DNA of 64,000 nt from Pandoraea sputorum. Lineage in GTDB: Bacteria > Pseudomonadota > Gammaproteobacteria > Burkholderiales > Burkholderiaceae. The stretch's first letter is position 1. Each line of letters opens with the position of its first letter. The translations under genes and the position numbers were made by a program. Below are positions 17,906 to 26,341 of the stretch, one piece after another. Location of the stretch: positions 372,001-436,000 of the forward strand of contig NZ_CP010431.2 in assembly GCF_000814845.2 (NCBI RefSeq), in the 5' to 3' direction. The notes under the pieces were generated by a model. It did not search any database. It had not been told where the DNA came from and saw nothing but the letters and a program-made list of their open reading frames with translations.

Positions 17906-19594
17906 TCAGGCGAGCGCCGTCGCCTGCGCAAGGGCGCTGGCCAGACGCGGGGCGTCGAGCTGCAACCAACGGGCGCAGATATGGTGATCGGGGCGTACGA
18001 GGTACGCCGTGCCATCGGCCGCGCCGTACCTGGCGGCTGCGTGGCCTGTCGGGTCGGGCAACGTGAGGTCGGCACCCGCCACGGTGTTCTCGGACAGCGC
18101 GAAGGCGATGACCTTGACGGGCACGCCACGCTCGCGCCACGTCACGATGACCTGACGCAGCGCATCGTCGAGCGGTGCATCGCCGAACGTCACGAGATGG
18201 AATGCCGCGCCGAGGTGATCGTAGAGATAGTCGTCCTCGGCGAGTTTTACGTTCGGCGTCGGTGCGCCGACGGTCGGGCCTGCGGACATCGTCGCGTTGT
18301 CGTCGTTCGGGCTGTTGAGCGGCGAGTGACGATAGTCGTGCGCGCGCGACGTGCGCCAGTGGAACAGCGGACGCACGAATTCATGATCGAGCGAGAGGTC
18401 GAGCACGGCGTCGCGCAGCACGCGGAATCCATGCGACGGCGGCGTCATGAAGCGCGTACTCTTGCCTGCTTCCGAAATGATCTCGCGTGCCGCGCCCACA
18501 CGGTCGTGCGTGTACGACGCGAGCAACGACGTCGGGGCCGCGCCCTTGACGACGGCCGCGAGTTTCCATGACAGATCGATGGCGTCCTGAAAACCGGTGT
18601 TGGCGCCGCGCACGCCGAAGATCGGCAGCAAATGTGCGGCGTCACCGGCGAAGAGCACGCGTGCGTGCACGTAGTCGGGAAGCGTCAGCGCGCGCGCCGA
18701 ATACACCGAGCACCAATCGAGCGCCCACGGCTTGCCGCCGAGTCCCATCATGTCCAGTTGCGCGTTGATGCGTGCGCGAATCGTTTCCGGTTGCAGCGCG
18801 TGTTCAGACGTCTCGTCGACCGGCAACTGATAGTCCACCCGCCAGATATCGCCCGGCTCACGATGCATCAGCACGGTGTTGCCCGGATTCCATTCGGGGG
18901 CGAAGAACGCAAGACGCTCGGTCGGCAGATCGAGATCGATGCGAATGTCGGCGATGACGAAGCGGCCCTCGTAGCTCGCGCCTTCGAAGCGCAGGCCAAG
19001 GGCTGTGCGCACGGTCGAGCGCGCGCCGTCTGCGGCCACGAGCCAGCTCGTGCGCTGCGTGTACTCGCCTTCGGGCGTGTCTATTTGCAGCGCGACACCG
19101 TCGTCGTCCTGCGTCAGTCCGATCAGCTTGTTGCCCCAGCGCATCTCGATGAGCGGTTCGCGCTCGATGGCGTCGACGAGATAGCTCTCGAGTACGTTTT
19201 GCTGGAGGTTGATGAGCGGCGCGAAGCGGTCGTCGTCGTCGTCGACCGGCGATTCCATGCGGAACACGCGCTGGCCGCGATAGTAGGAGTTGCCGCTAGT
19301 CCACGGCAGACCGTTCGCGACGACGGCATCGGCCACGCCGACGGCTTGCAGAATCTCCTGCGAGCGGCGCGTGAAGACAATCGCGCGGCTACCTTCGGAG
19401 ACTTGCTGTTCGGATTGCAGCACGACGCAGCGCACACCGTGACGCGCCAGCGCGAGCGCCGTGACCATACCGATCGGACCGCCACCCACAATGGTGACGG
19501 GCACGGCCGGGGCGTCGCTCTGCGGCGCAAAATGGGGATAGACGCGATACGTGTGATACAGCGACGCGCGCGGGGTGGTCTCTGGTTTATGCAT
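17906..19594 (-). CDS. FAD-dependent aromatic monooxygenase (MhpA/PheA-type flavoprotein)
   Basis: 562 residues from the ATG at 19594; the frame is open to 19696 but the extra part is Arg-rich. Rossmann FAD motif VTIVGGGPIGMVTALALARHG is at residues about 27-47 (GxGxxG), the NAD(P)H-linked DG motif is present as WLVAADGARSTVR, and the second FAD motif is RVLFAGDAAHLLPIFGVRGANTGFQDA (GD box). The C-terminal thioredoxin-like domain, about 170 residues, carries AEDDYLYDHLGAAFHLV. Enzymes of this class hydroxylate phenolic rings, for example 3-(3-hydroxyphenyl)propionate. The exact substrate is unknown. It heads an operon with DUF2783 and MFS genes and is divergent from a MarR regulator with two matched operators. 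Confidence 0.9.
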   Translation of the reverse strand: MHKPETTPRASLYHTYRVYPHFAPQSDAPAVPVTIVGGGPIGMVTALALARHGVRCVVLQSEQQVSEGSRAIVFTRRSQEILQAVGVADAVVANGLPWTSGNSYYRGQRVFRMESPVDDDDDRFAPLINLQQNVLESYLVDAIEREPLIEMRWGNKLIGLTQDDDGVALQIDTPEGEYTQRTSWLVAADGARSTVRTALGLRFEGASYEGRFVIADIRIDLDLPTERLAFFAPEWNPGNTVLMHREPGDIWRVDYQLPVDETSEHALQPETIRARINAQLDMMGLGGKPWALDWCSVYSARALTLPDYVHARVLFAGDAAHLLPIFGVRGANTGFQDAIDLSWKLAAVVKGAAPTSLLASYTHDRVGAAREIISEAGKSTRFMTPPSHGFRVLRDAVLDLSLDHEFVRPLFHWRTSRAHDYRHSPLNSPNDDNATMSAGPTVGAPTPNVKLAEDDYLYDHLGAAFHLVTFGDAPLDDALRQVIVTWRERGVPVKVIAFALSENTVAGADLTLPDPTGHAAARYGAADGTAYLVRPDHHICARWLQLDAPRLASALAQATALA

Positions 19595-19706
19595 GGTGAT
19601 GCGGCACCCGAAAAGCCGCTCGGCGCGTGTGTCGCGGGGCCTCGTGTCAGCGGGGAGGCGGCGCAGCCACAGCGCGCGAATGACGAGGAACGTCATCGAG
19701 CATTTA

Positions 19707-19752
19707 GTTGCTAACGCAACAATTCTAGTGTGCTAAGGTTGCGTTCGCAACC
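19707..19752. promoter_or_regulatory. Twin MarR-type operators in divergent promoter
   Basis: Two inverted repeats of the same half-site: GTTGC-TAAC-GCAAC (19707-19720) and GGTTGC-GTTC-GCAACC (19737-19752). Their centres are 31 bases apart, three helical turns, so two dimers would bind the same DNA face. They lie between the monooxygenase start (19594) and the MarR start (19790). Binding by the adjacent MarR protein is inferred. Confidence 0.7.
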
Positions 19753-19789
19753 AAATATCGACCCATTTCGTCTAGGGGAAAACACTGAA

Positions 19790-20245
19790 ATGCGGCCATC
19801 CCACAAATCGCTCGACCAGTTCCTCACGTACAAGATGCATCGCCTGATGAAGCAGCACGACAGGCGCGTTGCGCAGTCGTACGCGGACGGTGCGCAGTTG
19901 AGTCTGGCGGAGTCGCGCGTGCTGGCGGCGGTGGGCACGGCCGGGGCGTTGTCGAACTCGGAACTGGCGCGCCGGGCGAATCTGGACAAGAGTCAGGCGA
20001 GCCGTGGGGCGGACGGGCTGGTTACGCGTGGACTGGTGCGCCGCGCACCGGACGAGCACGACGGCCGCGCGGTCAAAGTGACGCTCACGCCGGAGGGCGA
20101 ACGTGTCTGGCGCGTGGTGATCGATGCCGCACGCACGCATTACGAACGGCTGTTCGAAGCGCTGAGCGACGACGAGACGCGCGTGTACGAACGTCTGCTG
20201 GACAAACTGCTGTTGCGCTCCGACGAGCTCGATGAGCTTGAGTGA
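19790..20245 (+). CDS. MarR-family transcriptional regulator
   Basis: 151 residues from the ATG at 19790 with AGGGGAA about 9 bases upstream. It has a winged helix-turn-helix typical of MarR: ALSNSELARRANLDKSQASRGADGLVTRGLVRRAPDEHDGRAVKVTLTPEGE region, residues about 50-100, including the DxR wing (DEHDGRAV). Such repressors usually release DNA on binding phenolic compounds. It is divergent from the FAD-monooxygenase operon, which it probably controls along with itself through the twin operators. Confidence 0.92.
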   Translation: MRPSHKSLDQFLTYKMHRLMKQHDRRVAQSYADGAQLSLAESRVLAAVGTAGALSNSELARRANLDKSQASRGADGLVTRGLVRRAPDEHDGRAVKVTLTPEGERVWRVVIDAARTHYERLFEALSDDETRVYERLLDKLLLRSDELDELE

Positions 20246-20300
20246 GTAGGGGAAGTAGGGGGAGTGGGCGTCGCTACCACGCCGCGCGCGTCGGCACCGA

Positions 20301-20330
20301 AAAAAGGGCACCCGGAGGTGCCCTTTTCTT
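20301..20330. terminator. Bidirectional terminator between MarR and acid phosphatase genes
   Basis: GGGCACC-CGGA-GGTGCCC stem with six A bases before and TTTTCTT after, so T tracts on both strands. It serves the convergent genes ending at 20245 and 20352. Confidence 0.88.
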
Positions 20331-20351
20331 CATCTCTGACGTCTGAGCCGA

Positions 20352-22073
20352 TTACGCAAAGTTCAGCGTCTTCGTCAGATCGCCCGGCGGGTTCGTGCCG
20401 CGTGCCGCAAAGGCCGCGTTGCGATAGGCGATGCCTTCGAGCGTCGGCAGATCGTGCAGACGCGTGACGAAACGCAGGATCGACGTGGTGTCGTAGAACG
20501 TGTGATCGACATTGCCGCGCTTGGCGAACGGCGACACTACGATGGCCGGAATGCGCGAGCCCGGACCCCAGCGGTCGCCCTTCGGGGGCGCCACGTGATC
20601 CCACCAGCCGCCGTTCTCGTCATACGTGATCACGACCACCATGTTGTTCCACTGCGGCGACTTCATCAGGTGCGCAAGCACGTTCGCCACGTGCTGGTCG
20701 CCGGACTCCACGTCCGAATAACCGGCGTGCTGATTCAGGTTGCCCTGCGGCTTGTAGAACGTGACGGCGGGTAGCTTGCCCGCAATCGCGTCGGCGATGA
20801 ATTTGTTCGAGATCGGGCTGTCGCCTTCACCGCCATCGCGCAGGTGTTCTTCGCGCGCCGCCGTGCCCGGTGCGAACTGGGCGAAGTAGTTGAACGGCTG
20901 ATGGTGGTACTGGAAGTTCGGCTTGTCCGCGCCGCCCTTATGGTCAAGCGCCGATTGCCATGCGCCCGCATACCACGCCCACGACACCCCCTTCGTCGAC
21001 AGCAGGTCGCCGATGGTGGCGTAGTTCTGCGGCGGCAGCGTCGCCGGGTTCGACGGATCGGCCAGACGCTTGTCACCCGACGCGGCGGGCTTGATCGGCG
21101 AGGGCTGATACGCAGGCATCATCGTGTTCACGGCGAAGTTGTCCGGCGTGATGGCGCCGTCGCGCACGAACTTCGGCTTGCCGTCGGCGGCAGACGCGGG
21201 CGAGTCGGGCGCCACGGCGAGACGTACACCCTGCGGGCCGTCGGCCAGCACGGCGATCTTGTCCTTGGCAGGACTCTGCGCGGCGTTCGGATACATCGGC
21301 GGGCGTGCCGTCACGAGGAACTGGTGGTTCAGGAACGAGCCGCCGAAGGCCGCCATGAAGAAGTTGTCGCACATCGTGTACTGCTGCGCGATCTTGTACA
21401 GATCGAGCGTCCTGGCCGTGTCGCCGTAGTAGCCCATCACCAGACCGCCCGAGTCCGCCCAGGCGGCGAACTGGTTGTTCGCGCCGTCGTTGATCTGCAT
21501 CTGGTTCTGCCAGAACAGATGCCACAGGTCGCGCGTGATGACCGACTCCGGCAGCAGCTTGCCTTCGGCGTCCTTGAGCATGAACGGAGCGTTCGGCGCG
21601 CGCGCGATGTCCTTCTCGGTGATGTGGTACTTCTTGCCACCGATCATCTGTGCGCGCGGCACCAGACCGTCGAACACCGGCGGGAGCAGCGACATCGGCG
21701 TCTTGCCGTCGCGATCGAGCTGCGTGTAGCTCGATGCGTTCACCTTCGACAGTGGTTTTTCAATGCCGGGGAAGTCGGCGAACAGGTTGTTGAAGCTGCG
21801 GTTCTCGAGATAGATCACGACGACCGTCTTCACATTGGCCTTGAGCTGAGCGTCGAACGTGCCGCCCGGAGCCACCGCAGTGGGTGCCGCGGCACCGCCT
21901 TCGGTCGCGCAGCCACTGAGCGAAGCGCCTGCGGCACCGGCGGCGCCGATGGCGGCCAGGCCTTGCAGAATGCGGCGGCGCTGCGGGTTCGTCGGATCGT
22001 CGTCGTGCGAGAGGTCGGCCGAAGTGGCGTCGAGCGCCGGATCGTGCGGCTGGGGCGTGGTGTCGTGCGTCAT
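20352..22073 (-). CDS. AcpA-type acid phosphatase / phosphoesterase, Tat-exported
   Basis: 573 residues of the phosphoesterase (phospholipase C/AcpA) superfamily, which hydrolyses phosphomonoesters or phospholipids outside the cytoplasm. A hydrophilic 31-residue lead is followed by a twin-arginine signal (NPQRRRILQGL) and a hydrophobic stretch ending in LSGC, a possible lipobox. Metal and catalytic motifs: VVVIYLENRSFNNLFADFPG (the ENRSFD-like nucleophile region), the central NHQFLVTARPP, VVVITYDENGGWWDHVAPP and RIPAIVVSPFAKRG. AAGGA precedes the start. A Pho box lies about 155 bases upstream, which fits a role in phosphate scavenging. Confidence 0.9.
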   Translation of the reverse strand: MTHDTTPQPHDPALDATSADLSHDDDPTNPQRRRILQGLAAIGAAGAAGASLSGCATEGGAAAPTAVAPGGTFDAQLKANVKTVVVIYLENRSFNNLFADFPGIEKPLSKVNASSYTQLDRDGKTPMSLLPPVFDGLVPRAQMIGGKKYHITEKDIARAPNAPFMLKDAEGKLLPESVITRDLWHLFWQNQMQINDGANNQFAAWADSGGLVMGYYGDTARTLDLYKIAQQYTMCDNFFMAAFGGSFLNHQFLVTARPPMYPNAAQSPAKDKIAVLADGPQGVRLAVAPDSPASAADGKPKFVRDGAITPDNFAVNTMMPAYQPSPIKPAASGDKRLADPSNPATLPPQNYATIGDLLSTKGVSWAWYAGAWQSALDHKGGADKPNFQYHHQPFNYFAQFAPGTAAREEHLRDGGEGDSPISNKFIADAIAGKLPAVTFYKPQGNLNQHAGYSDVESGDQHVANVLAHLMKSPQWNNMVVVITYDENGGWWDHVAPPKGDRWGPGSRIPAIVVSPFAKRGNVDHTFYDTTSILRFVTRLHDLPTLEGIAYRNAAFAARGTNPPGDLTKTLNFA

Positions 22074-22227
22074 GATGTCCTTGTTTGACGTGTCGGGCAG
22101 TGGGGCGCGCGTGAGCGCCCGCGACCGGTCGGCAAGGACTGACGGGCAGGGGCCGCAGGTAACTACGGAACCTTAACGTGTCGGCTTGCCCGGGCGGGCG
22201 GGGCAAGCGACGGTTTTACGCGGGGAA

Positions 22228-22246
22228 TGTGACATTTCGGTGACAT
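22228..22246 (-). promoter_or_regulatory. Pho-box-like PhoB site upstream of acid phosphatase
   Basis: Two direct TGACA repeats with an 11-base period (TGACA-N6-TGACA on the plus strand; TGTCA-N6-TGTCA in the acpA direction). This is the layout of the PhoB box. It lies about 155 bases upstream of the phosphatase start. PhoB control is inferred from the motif and the product. Confidence 0.6.
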
Positions 22247-22362
22247 CGTCGATGCGTCACGCAGTGTGAAACAAGTGGGAACGGTGGCGCCTGCAGATCG
22301 CGCCGAACCTTAATGAGACGATGAGCGCACCGACGGGCGCAAAAGCGGCGCGTTCGGATCGA

Positions 22363-23283
22363 CTAGGCAGCCCGATGTCCGGGATAGCCCGTGTCCTGAA
22401 AAAGTCCGGTCTGGAATTGCTCGACCAGATCGTCAAGCAGTGCGCGCAGGGCGCTGGGCATCTGCTTGCGCGAGATGTACACGCCGTAGACGGTCATTTC
22501 GCGCGGCACGTAGTCGGGCAGCAGCGCGACGAGCGAGCCATCTCGCAGATGTGGCAGTGCCGAGTAGACCGGCTGCATCGAGATGCCTGCGCCGGCGAGC
22601 GTCGCGGCGAACACCACGTTCACCTCATTGGCCGACAGATTGCCGCCCACCGGTACGCCGAGCGGCACACCGTCGTGCGTGAATTGCCAGAGGCTCTTGC
22701 CGAAGTAGGTGTATGTCAGACAGTTGTGCAGCGCGAGGTCTTCGGCGCGCATCGGCGTGCCATGACGTTGCAGATAGGACGGCGCGGCGCAGATGACGGA
22801 ATGACACGTCGCGAGCTTGCGGGCGATGAGGCCGGGAGACGGCTCCGTCGTCACGCGAATGGCGAGGTCGATGCGCTCGTCGACCAGATCGACAGTGCGG
22901 TCCGCGACGACGAGATCGATCGCCACGCCCGGATGCTTCACGATGAAGCGCGTCACCGCCGCCGCCAGAAACGCCTGCCCGAGCGACGTGCTGCACGCGA
23001 CGCGCAACAAGCCGCGCGGCGTGCTGTCCGCGTTCGACGCACACGCCAGATCGTCGGCGATGCCGAGCATTTCGCGGCACCGCGGCAGGGCGTCGTTACC
23101 CGCGTCGGTGAGGCTCACGGCGCGGGTCGTCCGATGCAGCAGGCGGGTGCCGAGCCACGCTTCGAGTTCGGCGAGGTAGCGCGAGACCATCGCACGCGAC
23201 ATATCGAGCCGCTGCGCCGCCGCCGTCAGCGAGCCGCGCTCGGCCACTTCCGTAAAGACCCGCATCGCCGTCAGACGGTCCAT
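22363..23283 (-). CDS. LysR-family transcriptional regulator (divergent to DsbA-like gene)
   Basis: 306 residues from the ATG at 23283. The frame extends to 23454, but that part antisenses the neighbour's promoter. The helix-turn-helix is residues 14-58 (RGSLTAAAQRLDMSRAMVSRYLAELE). The effector domain shows RVACSTSLGQAFLAAAV and RIDLAIRVTTEPS. It shares a 155-base promoter region with the divergent DsbA-family gene and is the likely regulator of that pair. Confidence 0.9.
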   Translation of the reverse strand: MDRLTAMRVFTEVAERGSLTAAAQRLDMSRAMVSRYLAELEAWLGTRLLHRTTRAVSLTDAGNDALPRCREMLGIADDLACASNADSTPRGLLRVACSTSLGQAFLAAAVTRFIVKHPGVAIDLVVADRTVDLVDERIDLAIRVTTEPSPGLIARKLATCHSVICAAPSYLQRHGTPMRAEDLALHNCLTYTYFGKSLWQFTHDGVPLGVPVGGNLSANEVNVVFAATLAGAGISMQPVYSALPHLRDGSLVALLPDYVPREMTVYGVYISRKQMPSALRALLDDLVEQFQTGLFQDTGYPGHRAA

Positions 23284-23438
23284 GATTTGCTCGATCGGTG
23301 CAACAAAGTGATCGCCATTATGGGCTTTTTTTGCGCGAGTGGCGCGACTACGATGGCAATCATGGAAAGCGCACAATCGTCCTCTCTGCGTTCTGCAATG
23401 GTCCCGGACGCCGCGCTGCAATACACAGGAACCCCGCC

Positions 23439-24173
23439 ATGACTTCAGCCGCACCGCAAACCGCCCATCAAGCCACGTTGCATTACATCGCCGACCCGCT
23501 GTGCGGCTGGTGCTACGCCGCCGCGCCCCTCGTGCGTGCCGCGCGCGACGTGGCTGGTCTCGACGTCGCGTTTCACGGCGGCGGCATGATGGCCGGTCCG
23601 AACGCCCAGCCCGTCACACCGCAGTTGCGCAACTACGTCATGCCGCACGATCACCGGATCGCAGCGCTGACGGGCCAGCCGTTCGGCGATGCCTACTTCG
23701 AAGGCCTGCTGCGCGACGGCACCGCCGTGTTCGATTCCGCACCGCCCACGGCGGCCGTGCTGGCGGCGGAATCGCTCGCGCAACGCGGTCTCGACATGTT
23801 CGCCGCCGTGCAGCGCGCGCACTACGTCGACGGCAAACGCATCGCCGATCGCGACGTGCTCGTCGATCTCGCTGCGGACCTCGGGCTGGATCGCGAGGCC
23901 TTTGGCAAAGCGTTCGACGCACAAGACACCAACACGCTCATGCAGCACTTCCGTGACAGCCGCGCGTGGCTCACGCGCATGGGCGGCAGCGGCTTCCCGA
24001 CATTCGCGCTGGAGATCGACGGCCAGATGGAACGGCTCGAACCCGGCCGCTATCTCGGTCAGCCCGACGCGTGGCGCGATGCGCTTCGCGAGCGCCTGCT
24101 GGCGGCGCAGCCCGCCGCCGTTGGCGACGCTGGCGCATTGCCGCAATGCGGTCCCGACGGCTGCGCAATCTGA
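23439..24173 (+). CDS. DsbA-family (FrnE-like) thiol oxidoreductase
   Basis: 244 residues, no signal peptide, so cytosolic. The thioredoxin-fold active site CGWC (Cys22, Cys25) sits in YIADPLCGWCYAAAP. A helical insertion follows, and the cis-Pro loop is GSGFPTFALE. A second cysteine pair closes the protein (QCGPDGCAI). The family reduces, oxidises or isomerises disulfides or related substrates. FrnE-like members are often linked to oxidative stress. It is followed after 81 bases by an NAD(P)-binding oxidoreductase and is divergent from a LysR gene. Confidence 0.87.
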   Translation: MTSAAPQTAHQATLHYIADPLCGWCYAAAPLVRAARDVAGLDVAFHGGGMMAGPNAQPVTPQLRNYVMPHDHRIAALTGQPFGDAYFEGLLRDGTAVFDSAPPTAAVLAAESLAQRGLDMFAAVQRAHYVDGKRIADRDVLVDLAADLGLDREAFGKAFDAQDTNTLMQHFRDSRAWLTRMGGSGFPTFALEIDGQMERLEPGRYLGQPDAWRDALRERLLAAQPAAVGDAGALPQCGPDGCAI

Positions 24174-24254
24174 GTCTCGCAGCGTCTCACTAAGTCTCAC
24201 TAGTCACCCGAATTTCACCCGCAAGTCATCCCCCTAATCCCCAGGAGCATCCTG

Positions 24255-24875
24255 ATGAAAGTCGCACTGATTGGAATTACTGGCCGCGTCGGAACGCGCG
24301 TCGCCGAAGAACTGCTGCAACGTGGTCACACGGTCACGGGCATCGCCCGGAATCCGGAGCGCGTCGAAGCTGAGAAAGGTCTCACTGCGGTCAAGGGCGA
24401 TGCCGCCGATCCCTCGTCGCTCGCCCCGCTGCTCGCCGGTCACGACGCTGTGATCAGCGCTGGTCGCTTCGTCTCGATGGACGCCGCCAAACTCGTCGAC
24501 GCTGTGAAGCGTGCAGGCGTGCCGCGTCTGCTGGTGGTCGGCGGTGCGGGCAGTCTCGAGATCGCGCCGGGCAAGGCGCTCATCGATACGCCGGAATTCC
24601 CGGACGCCTACAAGCCCGAAGCGAGCGCCGGTCGCGTGTTTCTGGAAGTGCTGCGCGCCGAGCCGAAGGATTCGTCGCTGAACTGGACGTTCCTGTCGCC
24701 GTCGGCACTGTTCGAACCGGGCGAGCGCACGGGCAAGTTCCGCATCGGTGGCGACGGATTGCTCGTCGACGCGAACGGCAAGAGCTGGATCTCGATGGAA
24801 GACTACGCGATTGCGCTGGTCGACGAGCTTGAAAAGAACCAGCACCCGCGTGCGCGTTTCACGGTCGGTTATTGA
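24255..24875 (+). CDS. NmrA/NAD(P)-binding Rossmann protein
   Basis: 206 residues. The N-terminal dinucleotide-binding motif is KVALIGITGRVGTRVAEELLQRGH (GxxGxxG, residues 2-25). Other family signs are AVISAGRF, VPRLLVVGGAGSL and WTFLSPSALFEPG. It is an atypical short-chain dehydrogenase of the NmrA or YwnB type. Many act as redox sensors or quinone/aldehyde reductases. AGGAGC lies before the start. It is probably co-transcribed with the DsbA-family gene. Confidence 0.87.
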   Translation: MKVALIGITGRVGTRVAEELLQRGHTVTGIARNPERVEAEKGLTAVKGDAADPSSLAPLLAGHDAVISAGRFVSMDAAKLVDAVKRAGVPRLLVVGGAGSLEIAPGKALIDTPEFPDAYKPEASAGRVFLEVLRAEPKDSSLNWTFLSPSALFEPGERTGKFRIGGDGLLVDANGKSWISMEDYAIALVDELEKNQHPRARFTVGY

Positions 24876-24923
24876 AAGGTCCGAGGAAACGCCTGAGGCA
24901 GGTGACGCTGACGCTCACGGCGA

Positions 24924-25583
24924 TTAGCGCGCCTGCCGGAAGGTGAGGTTGTACCGCACGGCTTGCGCGTCGAAGCTGCCTTCGACGCTCGCAATGCCGT
25001 GATAGACGAGTCGCGAGGGACCACCCCAGACGACGACGTCGCCCGGCTCCAGCCGCACGCGCCGCGTGCGGTCTCCTCGTTGCAGGCCGCCCCAGAGGAA
25101 GACAGCGGGCAAGCCCAGCGAGACGGACACGATAGGCGCACCCAGCTCGCGTTCGTCGCGATCCTGATGCAAAGTCAGTCGCGCGTCGAGCGTATAGCGG
25201 TTGATGAGGCACGCGTCGGGCGAGAAGTTGCGATATCCGGCGGCCTCGGAAGCGTCGCTCGCCAGTGAGACGAACGAAGCGGGCATCGCAGGCCACGGCT
25301 GTTTCGAGAGCGGATCGTGCGTGCCGTACCGATAGCCCATCTTGTCGCTGATCCACCCCACGTCACCGCAGTTGGTCATGGCGACCGACATTCGTTTGCC
25401 GCCCGGCGTCAACCAGTGACGCAAAGGGGCCTGCGCAATCACCGCATCGATATCCGTTTGCAGCGTCGCGAGACGCGAACGTGCAAAGCCGCGCAGCACG
25501 AACGCGCCCGGGCCGAGTTCGTCGGCGTGGCGCGCGTTGGTGGTGTCGTCGTCGGCATCGTTGCCGAAGAGGTCGAACGTCAT
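24924..25583 (-). CDS. alkB: DNA alkylation-repair dioxygenase AlkB
   Basis: 219 residues from the ATG at 25583; the frame is open far upstream over the previous gene. This Fe(II)/2-oxoglutarate dioxygenase removes methyl groups from 1-methyladenine and 3-methylcytosine by oxidation. Iron ligands are His139 and Asp141 (LTLHQDRDE) with distal His195 (LVYHG), and 2-oxoglutarate is bound by the closing RYNLTFR motif (Arg210, Arg216). Substrate-site residues GGKRMSVAMTNCG are also present. It is the third gene of the ada operon (26-base gap). Confidence 0.95.
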   Translation of the reverse strand: MTFDLFGNDADDDTTNARHADELGPGAFVLRGFARSRLATLQTDIDAVIAQAPLRHWLTPGGKRMSVAMTNCGDVGWISDKMGYRYGTHDPLSKQPWPAMPASFVSLASDASEAAGYRNFSPDACLINRYTLDARLTLHQDRDERELGAPIVSVSLGLPAVFLWGGLQRGDRTRRVRLEPGDVVVWGGPSRLVYHGIASVEGSFDAQAVRYNLTFRQAR

Positions 25584-25609
25584 GGCAATGTCGTGGGGGC
25601 CGGAGGATG

Positions 25610-26341
25610 TCAGGTGGCGTCGTGCAGGATCACACCGAGCGTGTGGCGATGACCGCTGCGCACGCGGCTCACGCCGTGCCGCATGTTCACGCGATAGACG
25701 CCGCGTGTGCCGTTCACCGGGCGGTGATGTACGGCGAAGACGACCGCGTCGCCACGCGTGAGCGGCACCACTTCGGCACGCGACTGCATACGCGGACGTT
25801 GCTCCGTCAGCACGAACTCGCCACCGGTGAAGTCCTTGCCGGGTTGCGACAGCAGAATCGCCACCTGCAACGGGAAGACATGCTCCCCATAGAGATCCTG
25901 ATGCAGGCAATTGTAGTCGCCTGCCTCGTAACGCAAAAGCAAGGGTGTCGGGCGGCGCTGACCTGCGTCGTGGCATTGCGCGAGGTAGTCGCGATGCGTC
26001 GGCGGATAGCGTGTGTCGATTCCCATGACCTTGTACCAGCGGTGCGCAATGTCACGCAGCGGCGCATAGAACGCTTCGCGTAATTCGGCGACGAGCGACG
26101 GCAGCGGGTAGGCGAAGTACTGGTACTCGCCTTGCCCGAAGCCGTGACGCGCCATCACGATCCGGCTGCGAAAACGTTCGGACGTCGGAGCGGTGCCGGT
26201 GCGTGCGTTCGTCTGCCCGTACATGGCGCACAGGCTCGCGCACTCGTCGACATCCAGCAGGTTCGGAATGCGCGCCGCGCCGAAAGCGTTCAGTTCGTCT
26301 TCCAGCGCGGCCCAGTCGAGCGACGTGACGCGAGCGCTCAC
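25610..26341 (-). CDS. 2OG-Fe(II) dioxygenase of the ada operon (prolyl-hydroxylase-like)
   Basis: 243 residues. The GTG start at 26341 overlaps the ada stop (GTGA), so translation is coupled. The double-stranded beta-helix fold shows the HxD iron motif CLHQDLYGEHVFPLQV (His147, Asp149), a distal histidine most likely in MRHGVSRV (His222), and GGEFVLTEQRPR. The fold resembles prolyl 4-hydroxylases, yet its place between ada and alkB suggests a role in repair of alkylation damage to nucleic acid or protein. It is distinct from AlkB in sequence. Function inferred from context only. Confidence 0.82.
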   Translation of the reverse strand: MSARVTSLDWAALEDELNAFGAARIPNLLDVDECASLCAMYGQTNARTGTAPTSERFRSRIVMARHGFGQGEYQYFAYPLPSLVAELREAFYAPLRDIAHRWYKVMGIDTRYPPTHRDYLAQCHDAGQRRPTPLLLRYEAGDYNCLHQDLYGEHVFPLQVAILLSQPGKDFTGGEFVLTEQRPRMQSRAEVVPLTRGDAVVFAVHHRPVNGTRGVYRVNMRHGVSRVRSGHRHTLGVILHDAT

